Under the pieces are notes generated by a model that was given only the letters and a program-made list of their open reading frames with translations, ran no database searches and was not told where the DNA came from. From positions 1 through 30,291 of the forward strand of contig NZ_FR892790.1 in the NCBI RefSeq assembly GCF_000434895.1: a stretch of 30,291 nt of DNA, written 5' to 3'. This DNA comes from Phascolarctobacterium succinatutens CAG:287. GTDB taxonomy: Bacteria > Bacillota > Negativicutes > Acidaminococcales > Acidaminococcaceae. The position numbers and the translations under genes were made by a program. This document shows positions 7,414 to 16,052 of the stretch, one piece after another; position 1 is the first letter of the stretch, and every line of letters begins with the position of its first letter.

Positions 7414-8540
7414 TGAAAATCAATAGTCTTTATGCGGTTAATTTCCGCAATTATGGAAGCTGCCAGCTGCAGCTTCCCGCTATGATTAATGTTTTTTACG
7501 GGCAGAACGCTCAGGGAAAGACTAATCTGCTGGAGGCTATCTTTTATGGGGCCTTCGGCATGTCGCACCGTACCTCGGCTGAAGAGGAAATGCTGAAAAT
7601 GGGTACAGAGGCGATGGCTGTAGGCGTAGAATATGCCAGCTTCAGCGGCAGCCATGAGGTAAAAATCAAAAAATACCGGCAGCATGAGCGTTGGCATAAG
7701 GAAATATTGCTTGATGGTGCGCGCGTTCGTCCTAAGGAGCATTATGGCGCTTTGAATGCCGTAATGTTTTCGCCGGAGGATTTGCAGCTGGTCAAGGGTG
7801 AGCCTGCCTTAAGACGTCGTTTTTTTGATATGCAGATTGCGCAGACTGATGCTGTTTACTATGATTTGCTGCTGAAGTATAACCGCGTGCTATTGCAGCG
7901 CAACCGTCTTTTAAAGGAGCTGCGGGATAACGGTGGCAGTGCTGAGGTGCTGCAGCCCTGGAATGAGGAATTTATCCGTCTGGCAGCAGCGATTGTACGC
8001 AGGCGTTTGGCAGCGCTGGCAAAGCTGCAGGCTATTGCCGGCGAAATTTACTCTTCGATTACCAAGGGCAGCGAAATGCTGCAGGTGCGCTATGAGCAGA
8101 AGGCCAACAACAGCGAGCTGCTTTATCCGCAGTCTGCTGCGCAAGCCACGGAGGATTTTTACCGCGACAGACTGCTGGAGCGTCAGCGCATCGATATTCT
8201 GCGCGGCAATACAGGCATCGGCCCCCACCGCGATGATTTGCAACTTTTGCTCAATGGTCTGTCCCTGCGCTCTTTCGGCTCCCAGGGGCAGCAGCGCAGC
8301 GGTGCCTTGGCACTGAAGCTGTCGCAGCTGCAGTATGTCAAAAACGAGCTGGGGGAATTCCCCGTCCTGCTATTAGATGACGTTATGAGTGAGCTTGATA
8401 ACAGTCGCCGCTCCCAGCTGCTGCTGTTTATCGACGGCAGAGTGCAGACCTTTATCACAGTAAATGACCGCGAGCTGATACCGGAGCTTGCAGGCAATGC
8501 TTACTTTAAAATATCCGGTGGCTGTATAAGCGAGGCTTGA
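7413..8540 (+). CDS. recF: DNA replication and repair protein RecF
   Basis: RecF is an SMC-like ATPase that, with RecO and RecR, loads RecA at gapped DNA. The 375 aa include a Walker A at GQNAQGKT (30-37), the ABC-type signature region SFGSQGQQRSGALALKL and Walker B LLLDDVMSELD, all near their usual places. The start ATG overlaps the yaaA stop by one base and there is no separate ribosome site, so it depends on coupling. The stop lies against the start of the DUF721 gene. Codon use becomes more GC-rich here than in dnaN. Confidence 0.97.
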   Translation: MKINSLYAVNFRNYGSCQLQLPAMINVFYGQNAQGKTNLLEAIFYGAFGMSHRTSAEEEMLKMGTEAMAVGVEYASFSGSHEVKIKKYRQHERWHKEILLDGARVRPKEHYGALNAVMFSPEDLQLVKGEPALRRRFFDMQIAQTDAVYYDLLLKYNRVLLQRNRLLKELRDNGGSAEVLQPWNEEFIRLAAAIVRRRLAALAKLQAIAGEIYSSITKGSEMLQVRYEQKANNSELLYPQSAAQATEDFYRDRLLERQRIDILRGNTGIGPHRDDLQLLLNGLSLRSFGSQGQQRSGALALKLSQLQYVKNELGEFPVLLLDDVMSELDNSRRSQLLLFIDGRVQTFITVNDRELIPELAGNAYFKISGGCISEA

Positions 8541-8542
8541 TT

Positions 8543-9319
8543 ATGTATGCTGAAAATTTAGAGGCTGCGGAGGAGGTTATCCGCCGTCTGTTTGACCCGC
8601 GCCGCACCTATAAAAAGGCTTATATTTCGCCGGAAATCAAGCTGGCCTATCTGCAGCATTATCTGGAAAGCAGATGGAGCGAGATTGTGGGCGAAAACCT
8701 GGCGCGCAGCTGTGCGATTGAGAAAATCAGCGGCAACGAGCTTTATGTGCGTACGGCTAACAGTATGCTGGCTAATGAGCTGTATATGATGCAGCAGCTG
8801 TTTCTGCAAAAAATCAACTCCTTTTTGCTGGGACGTGTGCTGATAAAAAAGGTTTACTTTCATACTGGCAGCTTTTTCAAAAGGCAGGAGCAAAAGGCCA
8901 AGGAGGCCGAGCCGCCTGCCCAGCCTGTGGAATATACCAAATGTCCTGTCTGTGGTGCCCAAATGCGCAAGGGACTGGCAATGTGCAGCATTTGCGAGCG
9001 TGAGCAGCGCGAGGAGCTGCGCAGCAAGCTGGCGGAGCTGCTGCGGATTCAGCCCTGGCTGAAGTATGAAGATTGTCTGGCCTACTACAAATGTGATAAA
9101 ATATTATTCACGGCTGTAAAGGAAAGCCTGCAAAGCTACTATTTTGAGCGTGTACGCTGTGGCTTTGCGGACAAGAAGGAAAGCCTGCTGGCAGTAATGT
9201 TTCTGCTGGAGAAGCAGCCAGAGGAAATTACCTTAGCTTTATATGAAAATGCTTTAACTTATTTAAGGAGGGATCAGGGTGTATCTGCATTTGGGAGTAG
9301 ATTACATGGTAAAAAATAG
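8543..9319 (+). CDS. DUF721 (DciA-like) protein with a zinc ribbon
   Basis: A DUF721 domain occupies about residues 15-105 (YLESRWSEIVGENLARSC...). DUF721 includes DciA, which loads the replicative helicase in many bacteria; location after recF fits a replication role, but function here is inference. A zinc-ribbon motif CPVCGAQMRKGLAMCSIC lies near residue 133, followed by about 110 residues of helical sequence I do not recognise. I chose the ATG at 8543 (258 aa), which has a weak GCGAGG site; a TTG at 8537 would overlap the recF stop. The 3' end overlaps remB by 41 bases. The composite domain structure is longer than a plain DUF721 protein. Confidence 0.8.
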   Translation: MYAENLEAAEEVIRRLFDPRRTYKKAYISPEIKLAYLQHYLESRWSEIVGENLARSCAIEKISGNELYVRTANSMLANELYMMQQLFLQKINSFLLGRVLIKKVYFHTGSFFKRQEQKAKEAEPPAQPVEYTKCPVCGAQMRKGLAMCSICEREQREELRSKLAELLRIQPWLKYEDCLAYYKCDKILFTAVKESLQSYYFERVRCGFADKKESLLAVMFLLEKQPEEITLALYENALTYLRRDQGVSAFGSRLHGKK

Positions 9320-9566
9320 TGAGATTATCGCTATTTTTAATTTGAATCACCCTCAGTCACTGGTTTATGACGATTTCGTCAAGAAGTATGGCTCCCGCTA
9401 CAGGGTGGTTGATGCTTCCGGCGGCGAAGGCTATTATAGCTGTGTTCTGACCGGTGATACGATGTATTTGTCCTCGATTTCTTCGGTGACTTTGAAAAAA
9501 CGCGCTGAATCAGGTTTTCTGGACGGCGCTGTCTATACTAATCTGGAAATTTTAAAACGGAGGTAA
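9279..9566 (+). CDS. remB: Extracellular matrix regulator RemB (DUF370)
   Basis: This 95 aa protein is of the DUF370 family (YLHLGVDYMVKNSEIIAIFNL at the start). Bacillus RemB (YaaB) lies at the same place between recF and gyrB; RemA/RemB proteins are biofilm-related DNA-binding regulators. Start is GTG at 9279, set by AAGGAGG about 7 bases upstream. The ATG at 9306 would remove the conserved N-terminus. It overlaps the end of the DUF721 gene by 41 bases in another frame and is followed by gyrB after 2 bases. Whether it governs biofilm in this organism is unknown. Confidence 0.88.
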   Translation: MYLHLGVDYMVKNSEIIAIFNLNHPQSLVYDDFVKKYGSRYRVVDASGGEGYYSCVLTGDTMYLSSISSVTLKKRAESGFLDGAVYTNLEILKRR

Positions 9567-9568
9567 AT

Positions 9569-11509
9569 ATGACCCAGGAAATTGATATTGAAGAAGCTAC
9601 AGCGGTCAAGGGCAATTATAACGCTGAACAGATTCACGTTTTAGAGGGCCTGGAGGCTGTACGCAAAAGACCTGCTATGTATATCGGCAGTACGTCCTCC
9701 CGCGGTCTGCACCATCTGGTGTATGAGGTTGTGGACAACAGTATTGATGAGGCTTTGGCCGGCTACTGCAGTGATATCAAGGTAATTATCCATAAGGATA
9801 ACAGCATTACGGTTATCGATAACGGCCGTGGTATCCCCGTGGATATGATGAAAAAGGAAAAGAAGCCTGCTGTTGAGGTTATCATGACAGTGCTGCACGC
9901 CGGCGGTAAGTTTGGTGACGGCGGCTACAAGGTTTCCGGCGGCCTGCATGGTGTAGGTGTTACCTGCGTTAACGCTTTGAGCGAGCATATGGAGGTTGAA
10001 GTTCGCCGCGGCGGTAAATGCTACGGCATTGAATTCAAGCAGGGCAAAACCTCCAAAAAGCTCTATGAAAAGGGCGATTGCGATGTTACCGGTACTACGG
10101 TACATTTTAAGCCGGATGCTACCATCTTTACGGAAACTGAATACAGCTATGATACCCTGCGTTTGCGTATTCGTGAGCTGGCCTTTTTGAATAAGGGTAT
10201 CACCATTTCCTTGACCGATGAACGTGCCGAGGATAAGAGTGAAACCTTCCATTTTGCCGGCGGTATTATCGAATACGTCGAATTTATGGATAAGGACAAG
10301 GATAAGATTAATCCGAAACCGATTTATCTGGAGGGCGAAAAGAACGCTGTCATCGTTGAAGTTGCAATGCAATATTGCGATACCTACAGCGAGAACATTT
10401 TCACCTATGTCAACAATATCAACACTGAGGAAGGCGGCACACACCTCAGCGGCTTCCGTAAGGCGCTGACACGCACAATTAACGCTTATGCGCGTAAAAC
10501 CAACATGCTCAAGGAAAACGAGGATGCGTTGAGCGGTGATGATGTGCGTGAGGGCTTAACTGCAGTTCTGAGCCTGAAGGTGCAGAACCCTCAGTTCGAA
10601 AGCCAGACCAAAATTAAGCTGGGCAACAGCGAGGTTATGCCTATCGTTGATAACCTGGTCGGCGATACTCTGGCCGAGTTTATGGAGGAAAATCCGCAGG
10701 TTGCCAAAAAGCTGGTGGAAAAGGCTATTATTGCTGCACGCGCCCGTCTGGCAGCACGCAAGGCGCGCGAGCTTACACGCCGTAAGAACGCTATGGATTT
10801 GGGCGGACTTCCCGGCAAGCTGGCTGACTGCAAGAGCCGTAACGTTGAGGATACCGAGATTTATCTGGTCGAAGGTGACTCTGCAGGCGGCAGCGCTAAG
10901 CAGGGCCGTAACAGTGATTTCCAGGCTATTTTGCCGCTGCGCGGTAAAATCCTTAATGTTGAAAAGGCACGTCTTGATAAGGTGCTGAGCAGTGAAGAAA
11001 TCCGCAATATGATTACTGCCTTTGGCTGTGGTATCGGCGATGACTTCAATCTGGACAAGGCACGTTATGGCAAGATTATCATCATGACAGATGCCGACGT
11101 CGACGGTGCGCATATCCGTACGCTGCTGTTGACCTTCTTCTACCGTTATATGCAGCCTTTGATTAAGGAAGGCCATGTGTTTATTGCACAGCCGCCGCTG
11201 TATTTAATCCGTAAAAACCAGAAGCAGCATTACTACGCTTACAGCGATGAAGAATTGCAGCAAATCCTCGACGAGGTTGGCCGCGATACTAACCCGTATG
11301 TACAGCGTTACAAAGGCTTAGGCGAGATGAACCCAGGCCAGCTGTGGGAAACAACTATGGATCCTGCGGCACGTACTATTCTGCAGGTTCATCTGGAGGA
11401 TGCTGCAGAAGCAGATCGCATTTTCTCCATTCTGATGGGCGATAAGGTTGAGCCGCGCCGTCAGTTTATCGAGGACAATGCTAAGAAGGTACGTAATCTG
11501 GATTTGTAA
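9569..11509 (+). CDS. gyrB: DNA gyrase subunit B
   Basis: GyrB is the ATPase subunit of DNA gyrase, which introduces negative supercoils. The 646 aa show the GHKL ATPase (N57, D84, GGLHGVG 124-130), the transducer domain, and the TOPRIM motifs EGDSAGG (435-441) and DADVDGAH (508-515). The C-terminal tail with RYKGLGEMNPGQLWETTMDP is intact. CGGAGG lies just before the ATG. It closes the plus-strand block that begins at dnaN; gyrA lies about 2 kb further on instead of adjacent. Confidence 0.98.
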   Translation: MTQEIDIEEATAVKGNYNAEQIHVLEGLEAVRKRPAMYIGSTSSRGLHHLVYEVVDNSIDEALAGYCSDIKVIIHKDNSITVIDNGRGIPVDMMKKEKKPAVEVIMTVLHAGGKFGDGGYKVSGGLHGVGVTCVNALSEHMEVEVRRGGKCYGIEFKQGKTSKKLYEKGDCDVTGTTVHFKPDATIFTETEYSYDTLRLRIRELAFLNKGITISLTDERAEDKSETFHFAGGIIEYVEFMDKDKDKINPKPIYLEGEKNAVIVEVAMQYCDTYSENIFTYVNNINTEEGGTHLSGFRKALTRTINAYARKTNMLKENEDALSGDDVREGLTAVLSLKVQNPQFESQTKIKLGNSEVMPIVDNLVGDTLAEFMEENPQVAKKLVEKAIIAARARLAARKARELTRRKNAMDLGGLPGKLADCKSRNVEDTEIYLVEGDSAGGSAKQGRNSDFQAILPLRGKILNVEKARLDKVLSSEEIRNMITAFGCGIGDDFNLDKARYGKIIIMTDADVDGAHIRTLLLTFFYRYMQPLIKEGHVFIAQPPLYLIRKNQKQHYYAYSDEELQQILDEVGRDTNPYVQRYKGLGEMNPGQLWETTMDPAARTILQVHLEDAAEADRIFSILMGDKVEPRRQFIEDNAKKVRNLDL

Positions 11510-11541
11510 GCCTGATTGTAGCATAAAAAGAGGTGCTTTAA

Positions 11542-11841
11542 ATGGTTAAAATTAAAAAAGGACTTTCCGATGCAGATATGCTGAAGGGCTTCAGCGAGGA
11601 GCTGACCTTTGAAAACGGCATGTATGCTGACGAAAAGGTTAAGCAAAGCAAATTAAAGGGTGCTAAGGCACCTGCTAAAAAAGAGCTGCTGCTGCCGGAG
11701 GATGCGCAGGAGCGTCTGAACCGTTTTCTTTTGGAAATTAGCATGGAATGGCTGAAGAACAAGAATGGTGACTGCACCTGGAAGGTTCTCAAAGAAAACG
11801 GCCAGATTGTGATTAAGCCTGTTGCTGTAGCGAAAAAATAA
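11542..11841 (+). CDS. Hypothetical 99-aa protein between gyrB and thiN
   Basis: I do not recognise this family. The protein is Lys-rich (MVKIKKGLSDADMLKGFSEEL) with a linker KGAKAPAKKELLLPEDA, then a predicted helix RLNRFLLEISMEWLKNK and a short strand-like end. No signal peptide or membrane segment is visible. AGAGGTG lies before the ATG. The stop overlaps the thiN ATG (TAATG), so it is likely real and cotranslated with thiN. It could be a nucleoid or replication-associated small protein given the location, but that is a guess. Confidence 0.7.
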   Translation: MVKIKKGLSDADMLKGFSEELTFENGMYADEKVKQSKLKGAKAPAKKELLLPEDAQERLNRFLLEISMEWLKNKNGDCTWKVLKENGQIVIKPVAVAKK

Positions 11842-12578
11842 TGGCTGACAAGCTTTTTGTACTGCCTGAGCTGGAGCTGCGCGTGATGTTTCACGTGAAA
11901 CATCACGCTGCTGCTCTCTCCCCTGCTGACACTTTGCTGGTGGTTGCAGGCGGACGCGGACCTAAACTAGAGTGGCTGCACAGTGTTAGCGGCGGCAAGA
12001 AAATTTACTGCGCTGACCGCGGCGCTGAATACTGCCTTGCAGCAGGCTATGTTCCTACAGAGCTGTTCGGTGACTGCGACAGCTCATCGCAGGCTGTTTA
12101 TCAGCAGGCGTGCGCTGCAGGTACTGTAGTGCACAGCTTCAATCCTGCAAAGGATGATACTGACTTACAGCTTTTACTGCACAATCTGCCAGAGGGAGAC
12201 ATTCTTGCTACCGGTATTTGGGGCGGACGCTTCGACCATTTATACAGCAACGTTTACACTCTGCTGGGAGTAAAAAAGCAGCGTGGCTGCCGTGTTATAC
12301 TGGCGGATGACAAGGAATTTATGCTGCTGCTGACAGAGGGCGAAAGCGTAGAGCTGAAGCTGCAGGAGGCTGCGGAAGCTGTTTCATTGCTGCCGTTAAG
12401 CGAAAGCACGACAGTAGATTTTACCGGCGTGCGCTGGCCCTTGCAGCAGGCAACGCTGCGCCAGCTCTACCCTTATGCTATCAGCAATGAGGTTCTGGAA
12501 GGTGTCGAAAAAATCTGCTGCACCTGTCACAGCGGTGATTTAGGAATCTATATCCGTTGGGCGGAAGGCAGTAAATAG
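11841..12578 (+). CDS. thiN: Thiamine pyrophosphokinase
   Basis: ThiN transfers pyrophosphate from ATP to thiamine to make thiamine diphosphate. Family motifs are clear: TLLVVAGGRGP, CADRGAEYCLAAGYVPTELFGDCDS, PAKDDTDLQLLL and GIWGGRFDHLYSNVYTLL. The ATG overlaps the previous stop. The first 27 residues are an extension relative to typical ThiN and encode the parS site (residues MFHVKH). An ATG at 11886, with GGAG nine bases before it, would remove 15 residues, so the true start is uncertain. The last codons and stop lie inside a heptamer repeat (from 12570). Confidence 0.9.
   Translation: MADKLFVLPELELRVMFHVKHHAAALSPADTLLVVAGGRGPKLEWLHSVSGGKKIYCADRGAEYCLAAGYVPTELFGDCDSSSQAVYQQACAAGTVVHSFNPAKDDTDLQLLLHNLPEGDILATGIWGGRFDHLYSNVYTLLGVKKQRGCRVILADDKEFMLLLTEGESVELKLQEAAEAVSLLPLSESTTVDFTGVRWPLQQATLRQLYPYAISNEVLEGVEKICCTCHSGDLGIYIRWAEGSK
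11887..11902. promoter_or_regulatory. parS centromere site
   Basis: TGTTTCACGTGAAACA matches the ParB-binding parS consensus (TGTTNCACGTGAAACA) at all fixed positions. It lies at the centre of a perfect 28-bp palindrome (11881-11908). About 6 kb from oriC, it sits where ParB-spreading sites are expected. It is within the 5' end of thiN and encodes MFHVKH, read in both directions. Confidence 0.93.
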
Positions 12579-12697
12579 TTAAAAGTGAATAGTGTATAGT
12601 GTGCAGTGATTAGTAAATAGTGTATAGTAAAGGTCGTTAGCATGATATACCGGCAACCTAAAGCTAACCACTAATCACTAACAACTAACAACTACGC
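12570..12697. repeat. Heptamer-repeat inverted element
   Basis: Nine in-phase heptads of the type AGTNNNN run from 12570 to 12632: AGTAAAT, AGTTAAA, AGTGAAT, AGTGTAT, AGTGTGC, AGTGATT, AGTAAAT, AGTGTAT, AGTAAAG. After a 26-base centre, the complementary strand shows AGTTGTT, AGTTGTT, AGTGATT and AGTGGTT in the opposite orientation (12666-12693). The whole could fold into a long imperfect hairpin. The left arm starts inside the thiN coding sequence and contains its stop codon. It fills the gap before the TauE/SafE gene; I see no gene in it. Confidence 0.8.
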
Positions 12698-12717
12698 ACC
12701 GGAATGAGGGGTATTTT

Positions 12718-13494
12718 TTGGAAACTTTTGTGGCGAATTTAGATACGACGACAGTTATTTTCCTGATTGTCTCAGGCTTTATAGCTTCGTTTATTGATTC
12801 AACAGTCGGCGGCGGCGGTTTAATTTCCACTCCCGCCCTGTTGAGCCTGGGCTTGCCTGTTCCCTATGCTTTGGGAACAAACAAGCTGGCAGCCTCTATC
12901 GGCTGCTTTACCAGCGTGCTCTCCTTTTGGCGCGCCGGTAAAATAAAAAAGGCAGCCTTTACGCTGATGCCGCTTTCTTTTATCGGTTCAGCCTTAGGTG
13001 CCTACGTAGTTTACCTGCTGCCGGAGCAGCTGATGAAAAATATCATCGTCGTGCTTTTGGTTGCTGTTGCTGTTTATACCTATCGCCGTAAGGATTGGGG
13101 CGATGCCGGTACGATAGAAAAGCTTGGTATGCAGGCTTTAATCGGCGCCATAGTTATGGCGTTTGCCATGGGCTTTTATGATGGCTTCTTCGGTCCCGGT
13201 ACAGGCTCCTTCCTGATTTTTGGCTTTTTATATTTGGGCTATGACTTTGTAACGGCTGCCGGTAATGCCAAGGCGTTGAATTTTGCCAGCGGCGTTGGTG
13301 CTCTTGTATCCTTCGCTGTCAGCGGCACGATTATCTGGAGCTACGGCCTGATTATGGCTGCAGCGATGATTGCCGGTGCTGTTGTCGGTACCCGTCTGGC
13401 GATAAAAAAGGGTGCTTCCTATGTGCGTCCCTTGTATTTACTGGTTACCACCCTGCTGATTGGCAAGCAGGTTTATGAGATATTATTAAAATAA
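12718..13494 (+). CDS. TSUP family sulfite exporter TauE/SafE permease
   Basis: This is a TauE/SafE-type membrane protein that moves anions, typically sulfite or organosulfur compounds; the substrate here is unknown. The 258 aa have about eight hydrophobic segments and the family's duplicated signature: DSTVGGGGLISTPALLSLGLP with GTNKLAA near the start, and FYDGFFGPGTGSFLIFG with AGNAKALNFASG in the second half. Start is TTG at 12718, set by GAGGGG about 6 bases upstream. It sits between a repeat element and gyrA and has no obvious operon partner. Confidence 0.9.
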   Translation: METFVANLDTTTVIFLIVSGFIASFIDSTVGGGGLISTPALLSLGLPVPYALGTNKLAASIGCFTSVLSFWRAGKIKKAAFTLMPLSFIGSALGAYVVYLLPEQLMKNIIVVLLVAVAVYTYRRKDWGDAGTIEKLGMQALIGAIVMAFAMGFYDGFFGPGTGSFLIFGFLYLGYDFVTAAGNAKALNFASGVGALVSFAVSGTIIWSYGLIMAAAMIAGAVVGTRLAIKKGASYVRPLYLLVTTLLIGKQVYEILLK

Positions 13495-13500
13495 CCTGTG

Positions 13501-13519
13501 CTGAGGCACTCTGCCTCAG
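13501..13519 (+). terminator. Hairpin after the TauE/SafE gene (possible terminator)
   Basis: CTGAGGC and GCCTCAG form a perfect 7-bp stem with a 5-nt loop, six bases past the stop codon. No immediate T run follows; the nearest (TTTTTT) lies some 20 bases later. It may be a weak terminator or part of the gyrA leader. Confidence 0.4.
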
Positions 13520-13563
13520 ATATCTGGTTGTAATATTGTTTTTTGTAAAGGAAAGGTGATAAA

Positions 13564-16014
13564 GTGGATTTAGAAAATACCACTGGTAAAGTTCTTCCCG
13601 TATACATCGAAGAGGAAATGCAAAAATCCTACATCGATTATGCGATGAGCGTTATCATTCAACGTGCTTTACCTGATGTCCGCGATGGTCTGAAGCCTGT
13701 ACATCGCCGTATTTTATACGCAATGCAGGAGGCAGGCATGACTCCGACGAAGCCATATAAAAAATCCGCTCGTATCGTCGGTGACGTTTTAGGTAAATAT
13801 CACCCGCATGGTGATAGTTCTGTATATGATGCAATCGTGCGCCTGGCGCAGGATTTCTCTACCCGCTATCTGATGGTAGACGGCCATGGCAACTTCGGTA
13901 GTATTGACGGCGACAGTCCGGCAGCAATGCGTTATACCGAGGTGCGTATGGCTAAAATTGCTGAGGCAATGCTCGAGGATATCGAAAAGGATACAGTTGA
14001 TTTTGTACCTAACTATGATGAATCCTTAAAGGAGCCCAGCGTACTTCCTTCCAAGGTCCCTGCTCTGCTGATTAACGGCAGTGCCGGTATCGCAGTTGGT
14101 ATGGCTACTAACATTCCGCCGCACAATCTGTGTGAGGTTGTTAACGGCCTTGTTATGCTGATTGATAACCCTGATGTAGAAATTCCGCAGCTGATGACGG
14201 CTATCAAAGGCCCTGACTTCCCAACCGGTGCCTGCATTTTGGGCAAGGAAGGCATTACCAGCGCTTATAACACCGGCCGCGGCGTAGTAAAAATCCGTGC
14301 CAAGGCTGAAATTGTGCCTGCCAACAAGGGCAAGCACCATATCGTTATTACCGAAATCCCCTACCAGGTTAATAAGGCTAATCTGATAAAGGATATTGCT
14401 AACCTGGCTAAGGACGGCGTAATCGAAGGCATTACCAAGGTTGATGACTTCTCCAGCCTCAAGGACGGTATGAAGATTGTTGTTGAGCTGAAGAGTGATG
14501 CTGTTCCTGACGTTGTTCTGAACCGTCTGTACAAGCATACCGCCTTGCAAAGCTCCTTTGGTATCATCATGCTGGCACTGGTTAACGGCCAGCCGCGTGT
14601 CCTGAACCTTAAGCAGGTGCTGGAATATTATCTGGAGCACCAGAAGGACGTTATTACCAGACGTACACGCTACGAGCTGGGCAAGGCCAAGGACAGAGCT
14701 CACATCTTAGAGGGCTTGAAGATTGCCCTGGATAATATTGATGCTGTTATCAGCACCATCCGCGGCAGCGCGACAGCAGAAATTGCCCGCACCGCTTTGA
14801 TGGAAAACTTTAAGCTGAGCCAACGTCAGGCACAGGCTATTCTGGATATGCGTCTGCAGCGCCTGACCGGTCTGGAGCGTAAGAAGATTGACGAAGAATA
14901 TGCCGACCTGCTGGAAACTATTGACTGGCTGGAAAGCGTATTGGCAGATGAGCATAAGGTTATGAACATTATCAAGGAAGACCTGCAGGAAATGAAGAAG
15001 CGCTTCGGTGACGAGCGTCGTACCGAAATTTCCATCGACAGCTCCGAAATGGATATTGAGGACCTGATTGCCGAGGAGGATATCGTTGTAACCATCAGCC
15101 ATCAGGGCTACATCAAACGCCAGACTCTCGACAACTTCCGCAGCCAAAAACGCGGTGGCGTAGGCAAAACCGGCGGCAGCGGCAAGAAGATTGATGATTC
15201 GGCAGAGCATCTCTTCCTCTCTACCACCCACCATAACATTCTCTTCTTTACCAACCGTGGCCGTGTATATCGCCAGAAGGGCTATGAAATCCCCGAAGCA
15301 AGCCGCACAGCCAAGGGCACAGCTATTATCAACCTGCTGGCTTTAATGCCTGGCGAAAAGATTACGGCTGTTATTCCGGTGAAGGAGTTCAGAGAAGAAC
15401 AGTACATGTTTATGGCTACCAATAAGGGTACCGTCAAGAAAATCAACCTCAAGGATCTGGAAAGCGTGCGCAAGAATGGCATGATTGCTATTAATCTGGA
15501 CGATGATGAGGATCTGATCGGTGTTGAACTGACTGACGGCAACAGCGAAATCATCCTGGCAACCCGTAACGGTATTGCCATCCGCTTCGATGAGCAGGAT
15601 GTACGCACCATGGGACGCACCGCACATGGCGTAAAGGGTATTTCCCTCAACTATGGCGATGAGGTTGTAGCTATGGACAGCGTTTCCGATGAGGATTCCG
15701 AGGTACTGACGGCAACCGAATTCGGCATGGGCAAGCGTACTGAGGTTAAGGAATATCGTAAGCAGACTCGCGGCGGCAAAGGTATCATCAACATGAAGAT
15801 TACCGAAAAAACCGGTCTTGTGATTGGTATGAAGGTTATTAACCCGGCGCAGGAAATCATGATGATTACCGCGGCCGGTCTGATTATCCGCACCGATGTG
15901 GACCAGATTTCCCAATATGGCCGTAATACCCAGGGTGTAAAGCTGATGACCTTGAACGATGATGACAAGGTTGTTTCTCTGGCAGCAATTCATCATGAAG
16001 AGGATGCTGAATAA
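13564..16014 (+). CDS. gyrA: DNA gyrase subunit A
   Basis: GyrA is the DNA-cleaving subunit of gyrase. The 816 aa carry the catalytic Tyr124 (AAMRYTEVRM) and a quinolone region with Ser85 and Asp89, the wild-type residues equivalent to Escherichia coli S83 and D87. The C-terminal beta-pinwheel carries a GyrA box at 528-534, QKRGGVG, where Val replaces the usual basic residue at position six. The start is GTG at 13564 with GGAAAGG upstream. It is separated from gyrB by thiN and a permease gene. Confidence 0.98.
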   Translation: MDLENTTGKVLPVYIEEEMQKSYIDYAMSVIIQRALPDVRDGLKPVHRRILYAMQEAGMTPTKPYKKSARIVGDVLGKYHPHGDSSVYDAIVRLAQDFSTRYLMVDGHGNFGSIDGDSPAAMRYTEVRMAKIAEAMLEDIEKDTVDFVPNYDESLKEPSVLPSKVPALLINGSAGIAVGMATNIPPHNLCEVVNGLVMLIDNPDVEIPQLMTAIKGPDFPTGACILGKEGITSAYNTGRGVVKIRAKAEIVPANKGKHHIVITEIPYQVNKANLIKDIANLAKDGVIEGITKVDDFSSLKDGMKIVVELKSDAVPDVVLNRLYKHTALQSSFGIIMLALVNGQPRVLNLKQVLEYYLEHQKDVITRRTRYELGKAKDRAHILEGLKIALDNIDAVISTIRGSATAEIARTALMENFKLSQRQAQAILDMRLQRLTGLERKKIDEEYADLLETIDWLESVLADEHKVMNIIKEDLQEMKKRFGDERRTEISIDSSEMDIEDLIAEEDIVVTISHQGYIKRQTLDNFRSQKRGGVGKTGGSGKKIDDSAEHLFLSTTHHNILFFTNRGRVYRQKGYEIPEASRTAKGTAIINLLALMPGEKITAVIPVKEFREEQYMFMATNKGTVKKINLKDLESVRKNGMIAINLDDDEDLIGVELTDGNSEIILATRNGIAIRFDEQDVRTMGRTAHGVKGISLNYGDEVVAMDSVSDEDSEVLTATEFGMGKRTEVKEYRKQTRGGKGIINMKITEKTGLVIGMKVINPAQEIMMITAAGLIIRTDVDQISQYGRNTQGVKLMTLNDDDKVVSLAAIHHEEDAE

Positions 16015-16052
16015 ATTTGTTTATTTGTTTTAACGTATATGTTTTCTAGAAA

